Of a stretch of DNA of 64,000 bases, positions 59,309 through 64,000 are shown one piece after another. The notes beneath the pieces were generated by a model. That model was given only the letters and a program-made list of their open reading frames with translations. It searched no databases and had not been told where the DNA came from. The first letter of the stretch is position 1; every line of letters begins with the position of its first letter. The stretch covers positions 1 to 64,000 of the forward strand of contig JAAZOD010000025.1 in assembly GCA_012797975.1 (NCBI GenBank), written 5' to 3'. Both the position numbers and the translations under genes were made by a program. Source of the stretch: Pelolinea sp. (GTDB lineage Bacteria; Chloroflexota; Anaerolineae; Anaerolineales; Anaerolineaceae).

Positions 59309-59370
59309 ATGTATCTCCTAATTCTGACCATTCATTTTACCAGAATGAATTTGAAACGAGAAATATTGGA

Positions 59371-59376
59371 TATACT
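59371..59376 (+). promoter_or_regulatory. -10 element of the cNMP-bPH gene, likely leaderless
   Basis: TATACT is followed by 7 nt (TAAATCA) and the ATG at 59384, with no ribosome binding site. TTGAAA lies 14 bp upstream, too close for a standard -35, so the -35 is uncertain. Confidence 0.45.
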
Positions 59377-59383
59377 TAAATCA

Positions 59384-61066
59384 ATGAACATTTCCAAGGA
59401 AAAACTCTTCAACGTGTTAAAAAGCGGCATCATCTTCCGCGATATTCCTGATAACTTTGTGCAGTGGGTGATTGATCGGTCGCAGGTGCTACAGTTCCAG
59501 CCCGATGCTCTTATCTATGAAAAAGGGGCTGCTGCAGAAAAGTTCTATTATGTGATTTCAGGGAATGTTGCTCTTTTTCTACAGGAGGGGGAGGAACAGG
59601 TTCTGATCAATAATTATCAAGCCGGGAATACTTTTGGTTATGAAGTGCTTGCCAAGCATGCCCTGCGCATGACGTATGCCAAAGCGGAGGATGCTGTTCT
59701 GGTGTTGGCGACTCCGCTGCGTATCCTGCAGAAGATCAGCGAGCAGTTCCCTGCCTTTCAGATCCAGTTCACCCTGCAATTACAGACCCTTGCTCTCCTA
59801 TTGAAGAAACCGATGGATTGGTTGCAGGATGATGAAAGCGTGCACTATATCAGTCGAAAACATTCGCTGATACTCATCACGAACATGTTAAAACCGATCC
59901 TTCTCATGCTGGCGCTGCTGGTTCTTGTCGGAATTCTTTTCAATGCCAGTGTGATCAGCACCAGCATGACCCTGTGGATGTGTTCGATCTTGGGCGTGCT
60001 GGGGATCGGCTGGTCGGTATGGAACGCCTTTGACTGGAGGAACGATTATTTCGTGGTCACCAATCAACGGGTGGTATTCTTGGAAAAGATTGTGTTAATT
60101 TACGACAGCCGCAAAGAGACACCGCTCAGTGCCATCCTTTCTATTACTAAACAGATCGAGCTGGTCGGCCGGCTCTATCAGTACGGCGACGTGGTTCTGC
60201 GCACATTTACCGGGTTGGTGAAATTCAGTGATGTGGCCTACGTTGAAGCGGTCTCGGGCATCGTCGAGGAACAATGGTTGAACCATAAGGCGAAGATCAC
60301 CCAGGAAAGCCAGGAGGATCCAGAGACGTTCCTGCGCAAACACATGCTCGGACAAAATGCTGCTGAAAAGAATGCCCAATCCAAACAACCGGAAAGATCT
60401 GTCGAAGATACCCTTTCTTCCGGCTATGTCCCTGATCTATTTTCGCGCATCTTAAAGCTGCGGGTTGTTGAAAAGGATACCATCATCTACCGCACGCACT
60501 GGTTCGTGTTCATCCGCAAAACGATCCTGCCATTCCTGGGGATCGTTCTCGGCGTGATCTTTTTACTGGCTCCGGGCCAGGGATGGTTCGGGTTGGTGCC
60601 GGAAGGCATGGAAATATACCAGGCAATTTTGATCGCAGTGTGCATCGTTATGGCGATCGGATGGCTGTACAGCACGGTGGATTGGCGCAATGATTATTTC
60701 CTGATCACGCCGGATCAGATCGTGGACGTGAATCGAAAACCACTGGGTATGGAGGAACGCCGCTCGGCGCCCATCCGTAATATTCAAACCATTGAATATA
60801 AGCGCCAGAGCATCTTCGGGCTGCTCTTCAACTTTGGAACGGTGTTCATTCGCGTGGGGGATGTGGAGTTCACATTCGATTACGTACCGCATCCATCCTA
60901 TGTTCAGCAGGAGATCTATACTCGCTTCCAAAACCTGAAAGAAAACGAAAAAAAAGAAAATGCCGCGATGAACAATGAACGGCTGGCGAATTGGATGGAC
61001 GCGTATCATAAGATTATTCGCACGCAGGGATCTGCACCCGAGGGGGAAGAAGAGGATCTGGAGTGA
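59384..61066 (+). CDS. Cyclic-nucleotide-binding protein with duplicated membrane bPH module
   Basis: A 560-residue protein. Residues ~10-130 form a cNMP-binding beta-roll (LIYEKGAAAEKFYYVISGNV, GNTFGYEVLAK). Two membrane modules follow, each a pair of helices then a bacterial PH-like domain: helices ILLMLALLVLVGILF and LWMCSILGVLGIGWSVW with WRNDYFVVTNQRVVFLEK; then ILPFLGIVLGVIFLL and ILIAVCIVMAIGWLY with WRNDYFLITPDQIVDVNR. A ~60-residue charged linker separates them. The start at 59384 is preferred because TATACT ends 7 nt before it. Its role is unknown, possibly membrane sensing of a nucleotide or other ligand. Confidence 0.82.
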   Translation: MNISKEKLFNVLKSGIIFRDIPDNFVQWVIDRSQVLQFQPDALIYEKGAAAEKFYYVISGNVALFLQEGEEQVLINNYQAGNTFGYEVLAKHALRMTYAKAEDAVLVLATPLRILQKISEQFPAFQIQFTLQLQTLALLLKKPMDWLQDDESVHYISRKHSLILITNMLKPILLMLALLVLVGILFNASVISTSMTLWMCSILGVLGIGWSVWNAFDWRNDYFVVTNQRVVFLEKIVLIYDSRKETPLSAILSITKQIELVGRLYQYGDVVLRTFTGLVKFSDVAYVEAVSGIVEEQWLNHKAKITQESQEDPETFLRKHMLGQNAAEKNAQSKQPERSVEDTLSSGYVPDLFSRILKLRVVEKDTIIYRTHWFVFIRKTILPFLGIVLGVIFLLAPGQGWFGLVPEGMEIYQAILIAVCIVMAIGWLYSTVDWRNDYFLITPDQIVDVNRKPLGMEERRSAPIRNIQTIEYKRQSIFGLLFNFGTVFIRVGDVEFTFDYVPHPSYVQQEIYTRFQNLKENEKKENAAMNNERLANWMDAYHKIIRTQGSAPEGEEEDLE

Positions 61067-61116
61067 GCATGTTATAATTCGGATAATTTTTATTATAAAA
61101 AGAAGAATATTGGGAA

Positions 61117-61641
61117 ATGCAAGCAATGAATGTTCGTGAAGTCATTAAATTACCACATCCTCTGCTGCGTAAGAAAGCGCATGAAGTAAAGAATTTCGGA
61201 GAAGAATTTCAGACTCTGGTGGATGATATGATCGTCACCATGCGTGAGGAAGATGGGGTGGGGTTGGCTGGGCCGCAGGTGAACCAACCGCTGCGCGTGA
61301 TTGTGATCGAATACCCGGAAGATGACAGCCAGGAAGATTCCGTGAAGAAACTGTATGTCATGGTAAATCCCGAGATCGTGAAGTGTTCTCAGGAGACCGA
61401 GTTTGGTCTTGAGGGCTGTCTGTCGGTCCCGGATATTGTTGGAGAGGTGGAGCGGGCGTTACAGGTGGAAGTGCGCGGCTTAAATCGCTATGGCAAGAAA
61501 TCCAAAGTACGCGCCAAAGACTGGCTGGCACGTGTTTTCCAGCATGAGATCGATCATCTGGACGGCGTTCTGTTTGTGGACCGCGCCACCAAGCTTTTCA
61601 AGACCACTGATGAAGAAGCCGAACAGGCGGAGCAGGTCTAG
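61117..61641 (+). CDS. def: Peptide deformylase
   Basis: A 174-residue metalloprotease removing N-formyl groups from nascent peptides. All three motifs are intact: GVGLAGPQV, EGCLSVPD (metal Cys) and QHEIDHLDG (two His, catalytic Glu). An ATG at 61117 or 61126 is possible; GGGAA just before 61117 supports it. TATAAT at 61073-61078 gives a likely promoter. It is 14 nt upstream of recF, so the two are cotranscribed. With map at 54 kb, it gives both steps of N-terminal Met processing in this window. Confidence 0.95.
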   Translation: MQAMNVREVIKLPHPLLRKKAHEVKNFGEEFQTLVDDMIVTMREEDGVGLAGPQVNQPLRVIVIEYPEDDSQEDSVKKLYVMVNPEIVKCSQETEFGLEGCLSVPDIVGEVERALQVEVRGLNRYGKKSKVRAKDWLARVFQHEIDHLDGVLFVDRATKLFKTTDEEAEQAEQV

Positions 61642-61655
61642 AGGGTTCCCGGCGC

Positions 61656-62861
61656 ATGTATCTCCGACATATCTCCCTCACCAATTTTCGGACCTTCCAG
61701 CGCCTGGAGGTTGATGTTCCGGAGCATGTGACGGTGCTGGTGGGAAACAATGCGCAGGGCAAGACCAGCTTTTTGGAGGCGATCAATTTTTTTTCCACGC
61801 TCACTTCGGTGCAGGCTGGTAAAGATCGGGAGTTGATCAATTTCACGGCTCTTGAAGAAGAGATGCCGGTCGCCCGTCTGGTGATGGATTTCAAACGCGG
61901 AAAGGCCGATCATAAAATGGAAGCCCGCCTGATCTTGGGCAATGGCGGCAACGGGGGTGGCCGGCTGCGCAAGGAAGTGCTGTTGGACGGCATCAAACGG
62001 CCGTTGCAGCACGCCTTGGGGAATTTTAACTCGGTGGTCTTTCTGCCACAGATGACGGAGATCGTGGAAGATGGGCCGGATGAACGCCGCCGATACTTGG
62101 ATATGACCATTTCCCAGGTATATCCTGGGTATGCACGTGAACTCTCCGAATATAATCAGGCTCTCAGCCAGCGCAATGCATTATTGAAGACACTGGCGGA
62201 ACGCGGTGGAGATGCCGGACAGCTTGATTTTTGGGATGAACGCATCGCTGAAAAAGGCAGTTTCATCATGCGCACACGCCTGCAAATGTTGGGAGAATTT
62301 GAACAACAGGTTTCTGTGGTCCATCTGAAATTATCCGAGAACAAACTGCCGCTGACGATCACCTACCTGCCTGGATTCGATAGGAAAAATGGGCAGTCTG
62401 CACAAGATGCCTTTACCTTTTCTGCAGAAAAAGACGCTGATTCTTGCAAGATCAGCCAGGAAGCATTAAAAGCAGCGTTCGTTGAAAAACTGCAGACCGT
62501 GCGCAAGGATGAAATCCAGCGCGGAGTGACCACGCAAGGACCGCACCGCGATGAATTGCGATTTATTGCCAACCAGATCGATATGGGCACTTATGGCTCA
62601 CGCGGGCAGATCCGTACGGTTTTGATGGCGCTCAAGATCGGCGAGATGCATTGGCTGCGCGAAAAGACTGGGGAATGGCCGGTGCTGCTGCTGGATGAGA
62701 CGCTGGCCGAACTGGACCTGGCGCACCGCGATGCCCTGCTGCATGCCCTGGGTGATTGCGAGCAAGCCATTCTCACCGCCACGGATGCGAGCATGTTCAA
62801 TCCTGATTTTCTAAAAACCTGCAGCATTTTGAAAGTGGAAGAAGGGCGAATTTTCGCTTAA
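61656..62861 (+). CDS. recF: DNA replication and repair protein RecF
   Basis: A 401-residue SMC-like ATPase loading RecA at gaps. Walker A is LVGNNAQGKTSFLEAI (~30); the family signature TTQGPHRDELRF precedes GSRGQIRTVLMALKI, and the Walker B/D-loop is LLLDETLAELDLAHRDAL. N-terminus MYLRHISLTNFRTFQ is typical. It lies 14 nt after def, not next to dnaN-gyrB, so it is not in the classical origin cluster. No second recF is evident here. The next gene starts 119 nt later. Confidence 0.94.
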   Translation: MYLRHISLTNFRTFQRLEVDVPEHVTVLVGNNAQGKTSFLEAINFFSTLTSVQAGKDRELINFTALEEEMPVARLVMDFKRGKADHKMEARLILGNGGNGGGRLRKEVLLDGIKRPLQHALGNFNSVVFLPQMTEIVEDGPDERRRYLDMTISQVYPGYARELSEYNQALSQRNALLKTLAERGGDAGQLDFWDERIAEKGSFIMRTRLQMLGEFEQQVSVVHLKLSENKLPLTITYLPGFDRKNGQSAQDAFTFSAEKDADSCKISQEALKAAFVEKLQTVRKDEIQRGVTTQGPHRDELRFIANQIDMGTYGSRGQIRTVLMALKIGEMHWLREKTGEWPVLLLDETLAELDLAHRDALLHALGDCEQAILTATDASMFNPDFLKTCSILKVEEGRIFA

Positions 62862-62935
62862 GTGAGTTTTTCATTTTCCAATCTATCATGCATCAATTTC
62901 ATTAATTCCGATCCGGGTTAAAAAGTTAATCTTTA

Positions 62936-62944
62936 TGCTAAGAT
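62936..62944 (+). promoter_or_regulatory. Extended -10 promoter of the STAND protein gene
   Basis: TGCTAAGAT matches an extended -10 (TG-n-TAAGAT). The leader to the ATG at 62980 is about 30 nt and includes GAGGG as a ribosome binding site. No good -35 is seen. Confidence 0.45.
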
Positions 62945-62979
62945 AGATACATTAACGCTTTTTTCACTGAAGAGGGTTC

Positions 62980-64000
62980 ATGCACGAGAATAATTCACGC
63001 CAGATCCGCATTTTTATCTCATCCACGTTTCTTGATATGCAACGAGAACGGGACTACCTCGTCAAATTTACCTTTCCCCAATTGAGGAAACTTTGCGAAG
63101 AACGGGGAGTGACTTGGAGCGAGGTGGATTTGCGATGGGGGATCACCAGTGAACAGTCTGCTGAAGACCAGGTTTTGCCTATCTGTCTGGAGGAGATCCA
63201 GCGCTGCAAACCATATTTCATAGGAATATTGGGAGAACGATATGGCTGGATTCCACAGGTCATCGATCCTGCATTAATGGATCGTGAACCATGGTTGGCT
63301 GAACAAATTGATCATTCTGTGACGGAATTGGAGATCCTGCACGGCGTTCTGAATAATCCGGAGATGGCAAAACGAGCATTTTTCTATTTTCGCGATCCTG
63401 GTGCAATCCCGGGTGGCCAGGAAAATGTTTTTCTTGAAATGCCGTTGCAAGAAGAGGTGGATCGTTTTGGTAAAGAAGAAGCATGGAAACGAACCGAGTC
63501 GCGCAGGAAAAAACTGACAGCGCTGAAGAGTAAGATTCGTAGAAGCGGTCTTCCGTTGAAAGAGAATTTCAATTCTCCGCAGCAATTGGGAGAATGGGTG
63601 TTGCAGGATCTGACCGGCATCATCGAGCAGATGTATCCTGCAGGATCTCAACCCACCCCATTGCAGCGAGTGATTCGTGAACAAGAGACTTTTGCTGAAA
63701 GCCGTACCCGTGTGTATGTGGGTGGGGAACGATATTTTAAGCAGATCGAAGAACATCTTGCACAGAAGCATGTTCCCCTCGCGTTGACAGGAGAACCTGG
63801 GATCGGTAAATCAGCTTTGCTGGCGAATTGGGGATTGCAGTATCGCCGCACACATCAGGATGTGAAAGTGCTGATGCATTTCATTGGTACCAATACCGCT
63901 TCAGGTGATTGGGCTGCTATCCTGCGCAGGATTATCGGAGAACTGCAGGATCATTTTGGCCTTGAAGGGGAAATTCCGGAGGATGTTAATGCATTGCGGG
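62980..64000 (+). CDS. DUF4062-NACHT (STAND) NTPase, N-terminal part, runs off window
   Basis: The open frame from ATG 62980 (behind GAGGG) continues without a stop to the window edge, 340 codons. Residues ~8-110 match DUF4062 (IRIFISSTFLDMQRERDYLV, VDLRWGITSEQSAEDQVLPI). After a helical linker, a NACHT-type P-loop begins: LALTGEPGIGKSALLANWG (~265). Proteins of this layout usually continue with TPR or WD40 repeats and belong to the STAND class, some of which are antiviral sensors; DUF4062 is also seen in eukaryotic NPHP3-like proteins. Domain order is firm; the missing C-terminus prevents a functional call. Its location next to recF, without other defence genes, is not informative. Confidence 0.88.
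   Translation, partial: MHENNSRQIRIFISSTFLDMQRERDYLVKFTFPQLRKLCEERGVTWSEVDLRWGITSEQSAEDQVLPICLEEIQRCKPYFIGILGERYGWIPQVIDPALMDREPWLAEQIDHSVTELEILHGVLNNPEMAKRAFFYFRDPGAIPGGQENVFLEMPLQEEVDRFGKEEAWKRTESRRKKLTALKSKIRRSGLPLKENFNSPQQLGEWVLQDLTGIIEQMYPAGSQPTPLQRVIREQETFAESRTRVYVGGERYFKQIEEHLAQKHVPLALTGEPGIGKSALLANWGLQYRRTHQDVKVLMHFIGTNTASGDWAAILRRIIGELQDHFGLEGEIPEDVNALR

Overview
The window looks like a chromosomal segment of a Chloroflexota bacterium, most likely class Anaerolineae. This is inferred from gene content, since no rRNA is present. Supporting signs are a Ser/Thr kinase paired with an FHA regulator, a class A beta-lactamase-like protein with a YoaR-type domain, a cyclic-2,3-diphosphoglycerate-synthetase-like P-loop protein near gap and pgk, membrane-anchored YvcK, RNase Y, an AT-rich accessory edge beside GC-rich core genes, and no outer-membrane genes. 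Genes are packed tightly: 4-nt stop/start overlaps are common and several convergent pairs overlap at their 3' ends.

Layout. 1-3.9 kb is an AT-rich accessory edge: IS remnants, then a two-gene SNF2 helicase/helix-hairpin-helix unit. 3.9-12.7 kb is markedly GC-richer: an HTH protein, adenosine deaminase, proC, a uppP fused to a solute-binding-like domain, tgt, then divergent alr-recJ and a family 2 glycosyltransferase. 12.7-14.3 kb is a low-GC patch with small palindromes, an unknown gene and a NUDIX hydrolase. 14.3-25.2 kb holds GDPD, a degenerate membrane-anchored GH3 protein, a kinase facing away from an FHA/winged-helix regulator, a CpXC protein, an orphan sensor kinase, a class III aminotransferase and a ROK kinase. 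25.2-35 kb is a housekeeping run: yvcK, gap, pgk, rpsT, argS, the cDPGS-like gene, obgE and nadD. 35-45.6 kb is mainly envelope functions: a lipoprotein, Wzz-like and O-antigen ligase-like proteins, a secreted M6-like peptidase, a transglutaminase-like membrane protein, a PfkB-like protein and a large polytopic membrane protein. 46-48 kb is recX-rny. 48-54 kb is a five-gene leftward operon: DtxR-type regulator, metE, M24 peptidase, esterase and MBL hydrolase. 54-57.7 kb carries map, an MFS transporter, a diverged purA-like gene and, convergently, a hypoxanthine-phosphoribosyltransferase-like gene. The right end has the beta-lactamase-like protein, a cNMP/double-bPH membrane protein, def, recF and the start of a DUF4062-NACHT (STAND) protein cut by the window edge.

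How genes work together. gap, pgk and the cDPGS-like protein handle triose phosphates and phosphoglycerates, with YvcK as a likely regulator of carbon flow to the wall and ROK as a sugar-kinase entry point. UppP, Alr, YvcK, RNase Y and the envelope cluster serve wall and surface polymer synthesis. MetE, Map, Def and the M24 peptidase serve methionine synthesis and N-terminal maturation. The kinase and the FHA regulator look like a phosphosignalling pair.

The most useful cross-window signal is a recurring promoter layout: a -10 hexamer placed 6-8 nt before the ATG with no convincing ribosome binding site (alr, GH3, ROK, yvcK, obgE, cNMP-bPH), suggesting leaderless mRNAs. Two genes, rpsT and map, instead use TTG starts behind strong Shine-Dalgarno sequences. 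No complete new multi-gene system can be proven here. The best candidates are the SNF2/HhH pair, the STAND protein, the UppP fusion, the cNMP-bPH protein, the purA-like gene and the DtxR-metE operon.
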